From Telopea speciosissima (lineage: Eukaryota > Streptophyta > Magnoliopsida > Proteales > Proteaceae), in contig NC_057919.1 of assembly GCF_018873765.1 (NCBI RefSeq), positions 71,799,984-71,863,983 of the forward strand: a stretch of DNA of 64,000 nucleotides, given 5' to 3'. The stretch's first letter is position 1. Each line of letters opens with the position of its first letter. The notes beneath the pieces are model-generated. The model had not been told where the DNA came from. It did no database searches and saw nothing but the letters and a program-made list of their open reading frames with translations. Positions 52,527 to 63,865 of the stretch are shown one piece after another. Both the position numbers and the translations under genes were made by a program.

Positions 52527-53046
52527 GATGGGAAGAAACTGGATGAATTCATGAGGGAATATTATCAATGCTGCATGTGTAGAAATCAAATCACCAAAGG
52601 CAAAACTGATGCGTTCAAGGTAATTTTTACTTGTTGTCATGTCCGGATAATTCCGATGTACATTTTTGTTTTCTTGGGTAAGGTCATTGGCTCATTGCCA
52701 TGTGTTCGTGCATGCTTGTTGAATGGTCACGATTTTTTATGGTGAAATATTGTTTAAAATCTTGACCTATTGCTCACTCTTTATTCTACTGTACTAATTT
52801 TTTGTACTGGTGAACTAAGAATTGGTAGAGGTAAGATTTCCTGCTGCACCATAAGTTGATGCTTTGGATTCCATTTCTTGTGAAATCAAGGTGATGTGTA
52901 TCAAATTTTAATAAGAATTCATTTGAGAATGAAATAAGAAGTCATTGTAGAAATACCAGTCGTGGCAATATATTAATTCATTGGCTGTTAAATGGAGGCA
53001 GATAACAGAACCTTGTGATCCAGTTGTGTGGGTTAACAAGCTAAGG
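52527..53046 (+). pseudogene. Two exon-like pieces, tentatively SRFR1-type TPR protein
   Basis: One piece (about 52527-52618) reads HDGKKLDEFMREYYQCCMCR followed by NQITKGKTDAFK, with an acceptor-like ttag before it and a gtaatt donor after it. A second piece (about 52966-53046) reads AVKWRQITEPCDPVVWVNKL and ends at a gtaatc donor. They look like neighbouring exons of one protein. They remind me of the C-terminal region of SRFR1-like TPR proteins, but that is recall, not a match I can verify. No more of such a gene was found. Confidence 0.35.
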
Positions 53047-55910
53047 TAATCTTTCAGTCTTGTTGTGTGTACATTTATACTTGATTTTCTGGTGTTTTGA
53101 CATTGTGTTGCTACTTGGGGTTGCATATTTTTGGGGCTTGGTATTATATAGAGTTTTTTGTCATAATGTTTTATTGGTCTTTGATTTGATCCAACACCTC
53201 TACATTAGTACCATATAGTGTTACTACCCTGAAAATTAGATTATATTTTCGCAAAAGATGTGGTCTTTGTATCTAAATGTTAAAACCACTCAATCCCTTT
53301 TCAACAGATATCAAGAGCAATGTCATGACAATCATAAAGTAGTGTTAATTTGAATGAGCGGTAAGTATCTAATGATATATCATAATGCCCAAGTCCCTGA
53401 TCTCATATTCGTTTTGAATTCTTATGATTTGTTTGCAATTTTAGTTTGTTCTCTCTTTGGTTTTGGTTTGAGTGATTGTAGTGATGGAGTTCTCAGGTTA
53501 CTTTCTTTTATGGCAACAATTATCACTTTCGGGATCTTGTGGAGTTTGGACAATTTGCTTTCACTGCACCTGAATGTGGTCACTATGGCAATCTCGGTTA
53601 CCAGGTCTTTCCAGAAGCCAGAGTCGTGGAGTTTCTGTTATTTTTTTTCTTCCAATCCATTTGTCATTATTTTTCTGCAGCCATAGGTTTTGCATATTGA
53701 CTTTCTCTGTTTTGAGGACTCTTTTTGATCTTTTACTTTCTCACGTCCCTTTCTTGGAGACAAACAGTTTCTAGGATGATGCTGCCCTGAAATCTACAAT
53801 TCTGCATTGCAGAAAAAGAAAAACATTCATCATTCTTGATTAATGCGACAGGTGCCTTTCTCTCTCTCTGAGTTTTAGAAATATCCATCTGCGCCTATAA
53901 TTGTTCTTTGTTGAATTCTTTTACTAATAGCAAGACCATTCATTAAGGCCATCAATCGACTGAATTATCTCTGAATATAGTGCAACTGGAAATCACTTCA
54001 AGTTGGCGTGTTCTTGCATGTTTGTTTTGTTATTTTTTTCTCCATCGTGAGTGGGTTGACTACTGTTGGTTTCCTTCTCTTGAAGAAGGCCATCGCTTAC
54101 TGTTCTTTTCCACTTTCCATGCATACAAAAATTGAATAAAGGATTCCTTACACAAAAAGGAAGGTAAAATCAGGGTGAGATGATAAGGCTTCAACTTTCC
54201 AAGCTTCTTTCATACCCTGTAGATGCCGTGAATATTCAGGAAAAGAGGGTCGAGTACTTGATATTCATCATAGACCTCATTTCTCTCATCATCATAGTTA
54301 CGCCAATCCTTTGTGCCACTCTTTAAATTTTATTCAGTAGCTTAAGTTCTCAATTCAAAACACAGATGTATCACTTGATTTCTAGGCTTAATTTTGATCA
54401 ATTCTCTCTCATCTCTTCCTTTCTCACTCTCACACGACTCCCTGTACTGATTCCTTCCCATACTCCATACCAAATATGGCCATTGAAAGAGCGGATTTGA
54501 GAAATTTTGTCTACTAATACCACTGTTTAGGATAGAAAATCTTTGGTATAAGGTGTCTAAACAATTGGAAATCTTTGATTTCTGCTATTTCCTTAGTAAA
54601 CTATTGTAGTTACAATCTGATTCCATTTGGGGATATTTAGCTCTTAGATGCTAATTGATATTGTCCATTAAATCGATCAATTATTTTTCTGGTGCTACCT
54701 GAAATCAAAATTTGTTTCTATTGTTCTGTTTCTTAGATTTTCTACAACAATAGGAAACTTCTTAATCTCACCAATTGACACAGCCAAATAAGAGAAAAAG
54801 GTTAGTAAGTCTGTCACTTTTTCTCCTTCTCTATTGGTTTAAATAAGTTGTGGCCCTGTCTCACGTATCACGTGACAAAACCAAGACCGCCTAAAGAACC
54901 CTCTTCAAGTTAGCGTGCATAAAAGTTTTCCTCCCATGTAATGTAATGTACATCTTATATATCTTGTTGCTGGAATCAGCTAAGACCATTTGTTTGTAAA
55001 ATCTGCTTTCTTTTTCACGTGTACTCACACGCATGGTTTTGCATAGTTTTGCCATTTTTTTGAAGTATTAATCCTCCGATATTGTATTCACATTGAATAT
55101 TTATATTAAATAATTTATGGGATCCCTAAAGCTAACCACTAACATTCTGCATTACTTTATATGTCCCCTTCTCCTGGTTCTAACATATTTGGATTCATAA
55201 AATGTTGCATGCATTTGGGGGATTATATATGTGATCCATCATATACGGTGAGTTTTATGGGTTTAGTTTATTAGGTTTCATTCCATATGAGTTCTGCCTC
55301 TAGGTTCCCATATTCTCACACCATTTGTATATACCTCTTTTTCGTTTCTTGTGTGTGCGCTCTCTCCCTTTGGTTCTTATCCAATACCAAGAGCATTCAT
55401 ACAACAACATATGGGGACTATTTGGTCACAGGTTTTGCAAGGGATGTGGACAAGTTAGCTTTAACTTTAGGTTTATGTCTCCGGTTTAGTTGTTTTTATT
55501 TGATAAGTATGTAATTCTTGCCCAGCTAAATAGGTGTAATAGCTGATCTACTAACTGGACTTCAGGGAGGTGTCATCTAAATTCAGTTGACAAATAAATC
55601 CCAAACAAATTGTTGAGATATTGCACTCAATTGCCTGGATTAACATAACCCTATTGACTTGGGGTTGAGACGACCATCAAAATTCATAGAATGGGCTTGT
55701 ATTATGGCAAGTAGCACCTACCATCAAGCATAAGACCTCACACCTTAACATGGTTGATAAAGGTTGAACCAAGTTTTTAATGAGAAAAAATATGGTTCTT
55801 GGTCATGCATGAAGATAATGAATTTACTCAAAATATTCATTGGTAAGTTGGTAGTAGAATGGATGAATTGTAAAGCTTGAAGTACCCGATTGCATTCAAT
55901 AACTCTGTCG
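53047..55910. other. Spacer without recognised genes
   Basis: AT-rich. An open stretch near 53510-53640 (PECGHYGNLGYQVF in one frame) could be another exon piece but is not recognised. Confidence 0.35.
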
Positions 55911-56085
55911 ATAAAATTCTGTAACCTAAGGTTGACAGCGTGGGACATGGAATGGGAAGAGGCAGAAGACGACCTTCATAAGATGATTGATGCTTCTCCT
56001 GTCATGCTCTATTCCCTATTTTATCCTCAGTTTCATTTATTTTCTTTCTACAATGTTGAAGAGCTCATAATGGAAATAACTGCAG

Positions 56086-56172
56086 CTGAATAAGAAATTG
56101 CTAGATGGAGAGAAAGCTTGTGAATTGGAGGTGGAAGCTGGGAAGAATGTTGTTGAAGAACATGATAGAGAA
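56086..56172 (+). pseudogene. Exon-like coiled-coil piece
   Basis: Bounded by actgcag and GTAAGA, 29 codons, charged and heptad-like (LNKKLLDGEKACELEVEAGK). A preceding piece near 55935-56025 (WDMEWEEAEDDLHKMIDASP) may belong to it. Protein unknown. Confidence 0.3.
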
Positions 56173-56279
56173 GTAAGAGTCCTAATGTCTTATTCATATT
56201 TATGATTAAGTTTTAGAAATGTAATGATTTCTTTCTGTATCGGTTACAAGCTGAGCCTGCATAATCTAGGATAAGGAAA

Positions 56280-56387
56280 TGGGGTGGCTCTGTAGAACTT
56301 ATAAGGTTGTAATCAATTTTTATCTTCACAAAGTGGGGTGGCTCTGTAGAACTTATAAGGTTGTAATCAATTTTTATCTTCACATAG
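56280..56387. repeat. Two-copy tandem repeat, 54-bp unit
   Basis: 56280-56333 and 56334-56387 are nearly identical, differing only at the last few bases (caaag versus catag), so the duplication is recent. Confidence 0.9.
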
Positions 56388-57187
56388 TTTTGTTTCACTA
56401 ATGTTGCACATTTCCCATCTTATGTACCTAAGCTGGTTCTGCTTCTTGTGGAAGGATTATGTCATAAATAATGGGACAATTTTGGCCAGATCAATAGTTT
56501 TGATGGGTCATTTTTTTCCTATTTGGTTGAAGATTTTAATGGATCATAAGGTAGCTTAAATTACCACATCGAACTGATCTTCAAAAGCTGATGATAATCA
56601 CTGGGTTTTCTGGCATTTTGAGATTGTTTTGATCTTCACCATGGAAATTTCCCAACTGAAGTCGACCATGGATACTGTTCTGTGACAATATGCTGCTTTT
56701 AGGATGGATAGCATCAAAGAAAAAATTATTGAACGAGAATTGAATAAGAGAAAATATTGATGAGAAATACACCACGATACAAATTCATGAACTCAGTCCT
56801 GGGACAATATATTCAAATGTTCTTTGGATTCTTCAAGAAAAAAAATACAAAGCCAAAAACACCCCACAACTGGTAACTTATTTTGTAATCAAAACAGGTT
56901 GGGTTGATTAGTTCTTCTCCTCGATCCATGAATACAACGCAAAGAAAAAAGAACAATTCAACACCTGTAAGGCTGCAATTGCTACACATGCCTGAATGTT
57001 ACCTGCAAGGCTGCAATTGCTACACATGCCTAAATGTTTTTGGTAACAAGTAATATAATGCATTGTGCCCCAAACACATAACGGGAAAGCTACAAAAATA
57101 GTTAAGTCCACTTTTTTCAGACATATGGGTAGCAATTTGCTGATTAGTCAATTAAGATTTTACAAAACTAATCAGGAGAAAATGTTG
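56388..57187. other. Spacer; contains a short direct repeat
   Basis: The phrase aggctgcaattgctacacatgcct occurs twice (about 56970-56993 and 57008-57031). No gene recognised. Confidence 0.4.
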
Positions 57188-57195
57188 GGTCAAAT

Positions 57196-58080
57196 TAAGG
57201 GTGTCAATTGGGACGGTTTCCGGTATTTGGGACGGGATAGTACCGGTAATGGTACCAAAAGTGTCAATCCCGGTACTGTCCCATTTAGTTAACGGGACCA
57301 AATCTAGATTCCAGTCCCGATTACTAGCAGGACGGGATGGTACCAGTTCTGAAACGGCTCTAGGCACTGTAGAAAAAGGGAGAAGAAGTTTAATTGTTTC
57401 TAACAAGGCGGGATTATTAGTGTTGTGGAATTTTTTCACTATCATGAAAATTAAGTTGTCTACTGGTTTTTATAAAGCAACTTAAATTCTGAAATTATAG
57501 TTTTACTTCTTCAAACTCCCTAAGATGACATGTAATAAGCTTCTCATTTTTTTAAATCTAGAGAAGTCTTACAAAATGGAAGAATCCCATTGTGTTTCTT
57601 CTTTGATTTTTCCAAACAAAATTCTATTTATCACACGTCACATGGTAATATGGTACGAAGTACGAAGTGCAAAAAGGAAGAACTTGGTAGATGTAGTTGG
57701 TCGAGGGAGGAGGGAGTAGCACTGTAGCAGGTTCTGTGAGGAGAGACTTCAAGCTACGACTGTTGACCTGTTGTTCCTCTTCGTATTCAAAAGGCAATTA
57801 GTGAAACCCTAATGAGACGTAATTCTTATACCCTTTCTTTAAAAAAATATATGTATCTTATATAATCTTTCCTTTTAAACGGTACTAGTAGTTTCGGTAC
57901 CATCCGGTACCTAATTAGTATTTCGGTACTAGTACCGTTGGGAATCCCATCCCAGACCGGTCCCATTTATTATTCGGTACCAAAATTAGATACCAGTACC
58001 ATCTCATTTACTAATGGGACAGTCCGGTATCGGGTTTTAGCGGGACGGTTCCCGGTTCCGGTCCCAAATTGACACCCTTA
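57196..58080. mobile_element. hAT-like non-autonomous element, 885 bp
   Basis: Termini taagggtgtcaatt and aattgacaccctta are perfect inverted repeats, and subterminal regions are dense in ggtacc/gggac motifs in both orientations. The 8-bp duplication ggtcaaat is perfect (57188-57195 and 58081-58088). The interior (about 57400-57880) has no recognisable coding sequence. Confidence 0.92.
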
Positions 58081-58133
58081 GGTCAAATTCATCCTCTCTC
58101 CATACAGCTCTCACCCCACATCCCTCTCGTACG

Positions 58134-58134
<1 letters not shown>

Positions 58135-58180
<46 letters not shown>
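58135..58180. repeat. (CT)n(CA)n microsatellite
   Basis: About nine CT units followed by about fourteen CA units. (TA)n tracts lie nearby at 58217-58230 and 58286-58307. Confidence 0.9.
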
Positions 58181-58307
58181 TTTTGTCCACACGTGCATTT
58201 GCACGTGCGATTTTACTAGTATATATATATTGTCTTCCGTGTCCCCCATCCCCTCCACATGTGTAGACACCTCATTTTGCCATCCTATATATATATATAT
58301 ATATATA

Positions 58308-59512
58308 TGTTGGATGTAACGTTTATTTGTCCATCAAACCCAATTTAATTTGATTAAATTAATTAATTTAGTTCTATTTAATTATGTGCTTGTTATAATT
58401 ATATGTTGCATCTACCCAATTCAAACCGTTTTGTTCACAACTACGGATAGATTTGGACAATCTGTTCTATGGTTGCTATATAGACACATTTCGTATTGAA
58501 CATGATCCACGGGGATTCCCGAATTATTCACCGTCATGTTGTAGTTGCAATGGGAATCTCTGGTAGTTATTTTCTCTGTACTTGAGAGACACTTACCATT
58601 TTATTTATGTTCTGTACATTTGTGGTGTGTCAATGGTTGATGTTTACCGAAAGGATTGACTAAATATCGGCCGCTAGGTGTGCATAATGTAAATAGTTAT
58701 GGATGTGATGCTTAATAAAGTTTCCACTGCCCGTAAAGGGAGAACACCAACAAGAGAGTGAATAGGTTTGATTGTGCCAAATCCAAGGCTTTGGTATTTT
58801 GTAAAGTGTTTGCAAAGAGTATTTTATTTTATTACTATTAAATTAAATGTATTTTGGAAAAGAGTTTTCAAAGAGTTTTATGACCAATCAAAGTCCTCCA
58901 TACTCTCGTGATAAATTATAATGGACCGGAATTGTGGCGGTGACATTTATCCCATGGTTGCAATGGCCCATTATAGGTGTTAGTAGTGTGGGGAGAAAAT
59001 GTAATAAAATTACCTACCGCAAAGGGTTTTTCAGGTTATGCTCTGGTAGGATTGTCTTTTACTACGATTTTGGATAAGTATTATCCTTATGTGCAATTTA
59101 GGATAATCTTAGGGGCTACCCTTTAGGATCACACCACTTGGTTAGATCTGGACCGTAGATTTGCCACCTCCTCAATTAGGTCTCTATATATATAAAGAGA
59201 CCTAAGGCCAAAGACGATTGATGATGATAGAGAAAAAATCATTAAAACAATTTGCACAAAATTTTGAGAGAGTTTAGAGAGAGGAAAAAAAGTCTTCTTC
59301 TTCCTCAAGCACTATTGATCATTGGAGGTGAAGCAAGCTTTGGAGATCTTCTTCAAGTGTTGCATTCCTTTGGAGGAACACACCATTTGAGTGTTCTAGT
59401 TGACCTTGCTCTCCCCTTGAGGTTAGTACATTAATGTGTTTATTATGATCCTTGCATGTTCATAAAATTTTGTGATTACATGAGAATCCCATCGCTTTTG
59501 CCGCCACTAACA
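58308..59512. mobile_element. Solo LTR, 1205 bp
   Basis: Runs from tgttggatgtaacg to ccgccactaaca, with TG and CA termini and 5-bp flanks atata on both sides (58303-58307 and 59513-59517), although these lie in TA repeats. A TATA-like tctatatatataaag lies near 59181-59195. No internal coding region or second LTR is seen, so it is a solo LTR, the usual product of LTR-LTR recombination. Confidence 0.7.
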
Positions 59513-59562
59513 ATATATATATATATTTATTGTCTTCCATGTCCCCCATCCCCTCCACATGT

Positions 59563-60760
59563 GTAGACACCTCATTTTGCCATCCCTCTGGAGGCTTCCT
59601 AAGATGACGATGAGCACCCTTTAAGATGTAGAGCCGATGTGTCTGTAGATGTAGGGCAAGTGAGCACTTCCTGATTTCATTCACATATCGTTCCCCCAAA
59701 ATACCCCTTAGAGGGAGAGTCCTGCAAACCTCATCGGAGTCAAAACATGAGCCCCTAGACATTCCAAACCACCCTTGGAAGGGCTAGACCCAACCCAATT
59801 CACTTTTGAACCAGCCTAGTCCCACACAAAATGAATGTAAATAGCCAAAAAGCCATTGTCGACACTCAAACCTGGGGTAGACAATCAAAAGCCCTGAGTC
59901 GGCCTTAAGCCACCCTTCCATCGACATTGACCTCACCCCCTGTGAATGTTGAGCAGAGCCTTTTGAATGCCAATGTACACTCGACATTCAGACACATTTC
60001 CACCAACACTCAATAACAGCCACGTAGACATTGACCAAAGTTCTTCGACAACAGCTCGATGTGGACACTGCCCCTGGTAGATATTGACTCGACCTTAGTT
60101 CAACGTCGATTTTCTACAAATCCAAGACACCCAAACTTGCTATGTTTAGCTTCAATTGCAATTCCATTCACGATCAAGCCTTATTTTGGCAACTTGGATC
60201 CGAATATTGGTTCCCTTAGGACTCAAAAAACATAATTTTGACAATAATCGTGCACAACCCAATCGCCATAATTATTGGCAAAACCCTCATCGTCGATGCA
60301 AAGACACCTCACAAGATATAGATCAAAACATCGCTCTATGAATGAATTTGGGAATGCACACCCCCTACGATTATAAATACACCCTCTCTCACATTGAGAA
60401 GGGTCTCACACTTAGTTTCTTGACTGAATTATTAGAGTTCAAGAGCTTGGTTCCCATCTTAGAGCCACTCTTGAGTACTACGACGAAATGTTATCCAAGG
60501 GAGGTTTGACTTAGCCTCCACATGCGTTGACTTAGCCTCCACAAGCGACGTGACAACCTCCAAACACTCTTCTTTTAAGTTACAAAGGGAAGCCTCCACC
60601 CTCTTGAGCAGTCTCCTACTAGGTAAGACCCGCCCATTTTACATTTGTTTAGCCAGTTTTTATCGCCTTTTTCTTCTTTTTTTCATTTTGCATCTACACT
60701 AAAGGTGTGTGATCCCATCTCTTTAGATGGTGATCACACACACAACCCCTTATTATCTTC
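59563..60760 (+). repeat. Long LTR-like repeat, copy 2
   Basis: Starts tgtagacacctcattttgcc and is homologous to 38975-40230, with the same order: gatgacgatgagcaccc, tcgacatt-rich part, ggcaacttggatc, TATA box (attataaatacacc near 60370), ctctctcacattgag and the 33-bp hairpin. The copies differ by many substitutions, so they are old. Confidence 0.6.
60707..60739. other. 33-bp hairpin, copy 2
   Basis: Identical to the hairpin at 40159-40191 except one loop base. Located about 340 bp downstream of the LTR TATA box. Confidence 0.6.
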
Positions 60761-61057
60761 TTCTTGTCTGGATTATCTTCAACGTATGAACGTTATCCCC
60801 TTTAGACTAAGAACTCCTTCATTCATATCTCCCTTTTATTGCAACTTGTCCATTATATTTGCACAAGTTCATGCTTGCATACCTTATTCTCATTTTCTTC
60901 AATTTTCTTATATATTTAGCATGTTCAACCATTATTATCCATGACCCCCAAACCCTTGTTATCCTCTATTTATCACACATGTCTCTAATGTCACCACATC
61001 ATGATTCCCCCCACGCATGAAAGCATACTTGGATTATCTCCTTAGTCATCATTCATC

Positions 61058-62310
61058 ATGTTGGTGTAGACACCCCTTTTTGTCGCCCCGAGTGGTCCTA
61101 GATGATGATGAGCTCAAAATCTACCCAAAGTATGGAAGTGGTTCCCTCGTTATAGTTCGAAGTGTCCCCCTTGCCCCTAGGCAGTGTTCTCAACTCCCAT
61201 GATGGTATAGGTGGTTAAAATGAACCCAAAATAATTTTCAATATAATGGTCAACAATTTTGACGCATTATGATAGTCCCAGACCTTAGTTGAATAGGCTT
61301 AGAACCGGCTACAATACCCCCTGGTGCTACATATGGACCAGGTACATCATGTTCCAAAATAACACTTAATGTCATCAAAACGGCACCCGATGCACCTCTT
61401 CTGGTGTCGTTTGAACTCCAACCTATATCGTTTTTCCCATCTCATGCCATTTTGGCAAAAACTTAGGGATTTGGTGAATCTTAGTGCGAAATTCGATCTG
61501 ACGACTTTAGCACCGGCTTAGACACCTTTTAGGACTTTAAAGAACTTCATAAGACTCTAGAAACTTTCCTTGGATGGATCAAAGTGATTTTTCTTTCATC
61601 CCAAGCAAGAACAAGCCTTCTTCTTATGGTAAGAAGATCTCCCTTTAATGGAAGTTTAGAACCCATACCTTGCACAGTTTTGGGACCCCTTGCACTATAA
61701 ATATGTGATCCCTTACATGTTTTGAGGGATTTCGATAAAATTCTGACAAATTTCGATACGAAGATCAATTAGTTACAAGTGTATTGGACTATTTTGGAGC
61801 ATAAGTTGTTGTGCTGCTTTGTCAGTTTATACTTGATGTCCCCTTTAAGCTGAGTCTATGGCACTCGAACGATTTTCCTTCCTTCATGAAGTTGTAGGCA
61901 GGTGAGTCTTCGTACTTTTGGTTCTGATTTCATATTTTTTTACGATTTCTTATCATTTTTATACTTAGCATGACTCATTGTTGCCCTCCATTGGACAATG
62001 GTACGATGCACAGTTACATTGCTTTGCCGGATGGGTTTCACAAAGAACCCTTTTCACCATGTTTTTCCAACCCCTTACGCTATCTTCTTTGATTTTACCG
62101 GATTTTATGTCACTGTTTTACTATATTTTTATCGATTTTCTCTTCTTAGCATAGGTTGTTTTAATTGTTTTTGCATAAATGAAGTTTTCATCAATTTTAA
62201 CATTTTTTCAATATTTTGATTTGATTTCTTTCAATGTGTTCTAATATTTTAGATGTCTCCCTTATGTTTTCATCGCTTTTCTTCATTTTAGGGTTTTAGA
62301 TCCCTTCCCT
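61058..62310 (+). repeat. Third LTR-like repeat, related start
   Basis: Begins tgttggtgtagacacccctt and gatgatgatgagc, resembling the starts of the two longer copies. It has its own TATA-like actataaatatg near 61695. The rest is diverged or unrelated. No coding sequence. Confidence 0.45.
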
Positions 62311-63060
62311 CCTGTTGCGTCAAGAAATTGTCAGGCGGTCCTTCGGGTGCCGTAACCTGCAAAAGGACCAGGGGGTGACAAAGGAGAACCAGTGTGGTCC
62401 CGGCCAAGGACTCTCCGATGCCAAAGTCAGATCTCCTGAGCAAACAGATGAATAATAGTATTCAAGATGAGTTAAGATGTCCCTCGATGGGGTTGAGTAC
62501 CTTTCCTTTTATAGTAGAGCATGGCAGTGTGGAGAGTCCTGGTTGATGGTGAGTAGTCTTCGTAGTTGATAGAGTCCCTGAGTAGCAGGGTTCATCCTTG
62601 ATTGGTTGTCTTCCCGTGGGACGTAGTGTCCTGATAGACTTGATAGTTGTCTTCCCGTGAGACGTAGTGTCATGATAGACTTGGTTTCCTTGGTGGATAG
62701 ACCTATCTTCGTGGTAGATGAGGTTCCCAGTGTATGAGTCCGTTCAGACTACGTGACTGATAGGTGGTGGCCTAGAGTCCTTTGTGACCTATCCTGTTGA
62801 TGGTGGTGGTGGTCATCGTGTTCAAGGGACATTACGCCCAGGGATGACTGTGCCCGAGGAGATTCACGCCCGGGGATCAGTCCGCGCCCAGGGCAGATCC
62901 GCGCCTGGGGTCCTGCGGTCCACGCCCGGGGTCTGTGGTCCGATTTAGGTCGAATCCCTCCTTGGTTCGCCTGTTTGGTTCTGGTCCTGAGCTGGCCCTC
63001 CTTTTTGGGTTAGGACACGTGGCAGTCCTTGATTGGTCAGGGTGATTTTGCGTTTATCAT
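62311..63060. other. LTR-like, GC-richer stretch
   Basis: Starts near tgttgcgtcaagaaattgtc and contains cttttatagtagagc (TATA-like, about 62509). Two copies of gtcttcccgtgRgacgtagtgtc lie at about 62609 and 62648. Near 62830-62945 the motif cgcccRgggg recurs. Probably part of another LTR element. Confidence 0.4.
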
Positions 63061-63519
63061 TTGCCCCCCACTCTCTTGGAATGGAGTGCTCAAGAGAGTA
63101 TCCTCTGCATTTTTGTACTAATTAAGGGGTTCACGGCAAATAATCTCTTCTCAAAGGGTGTGCCTGTAATTTATTTGGTGAGGGAGAGGTTGTGGGTTCA
63201 AACCTCTCCTCTGCCATCTTTTTGTCTTTTATCTCTTCTCTTTTTCTTTTTTGTAGATATATGCTCTTGTCTCTCTTTTCTTTCTCATTTCTCTTCCTCT
63301 CTCTTGCTTTTTCACTTCTTGATTTTTTGCATCTTCCCCTTTTGCTTGGGCTTTGAGCTTGGTTACTATTCATTGTGCCCCCCCATGTGTTTGCTCCTGG
63401 GTCATAATCAACAGTAGTGTCTTTTGCTTGTTTGCTTGATTTCACTTGACCATTATCCTTGCTTTGGTGGCTTGCTTAGCATCGTGCTCATAGTCTTGCC
63501 CATTGTGCTACGTGTTTAT

Positions 63520-63865
63520 CACTCGTGCCTCGACCCTTGCTCAATGCGCCTGTGCTCGATCGCGCCTGTGCTTCGATCCGCGTTTGTGCTCGATCGCGTC
63601 CTCGATCTGTGCTAGGGCTCAATCTGCACCTGTGCTTCATCATCCGTGCCTGGGCTCGATCCGCTCCTATCTTGATCCACGCCTGGCCTTGTCTGCTCCT
63701 GAGCTTCGATCCACGCCTGGCCTTCGATCCACGCCTGAGCTTCGATCTGCTCCTGGCCTCGATCCGCGCCTAGCTTTGATCTGCGCCTGGCCTCGATCCC
63801 CACCTGAGCTTTGATCTACGCTTGGGCCTCGATCCACACCCGTGCTTCGATCTGCGCCCGTGTGT
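63520..63865. repeat. Decayed minisatellite, unit about 17-20 bp
   Basis: The unit tcgatcYRCGCCTGRGCt recurs many times with small variations, for example cttcgatccacgcctgg. The array is open on both strands in some frames and gives Pro/Arg/Leu-rich repeats, but this follows from the repeat and no gene is implied. Confidence 0.75.

Noticed and set aside
63160..63220. Possible tRNA or SINE B box (gtgggttcaaacctc)
   Set aside because: No matching A box at the right distance, no cloverleaf and no target duplication were found.
63503..63814. Repetitive Arg/Pro/Leu open frames at the right edge
   Set aside because: They arise from the 17-20-bp minisatellite, whose several frames stay open by composition.
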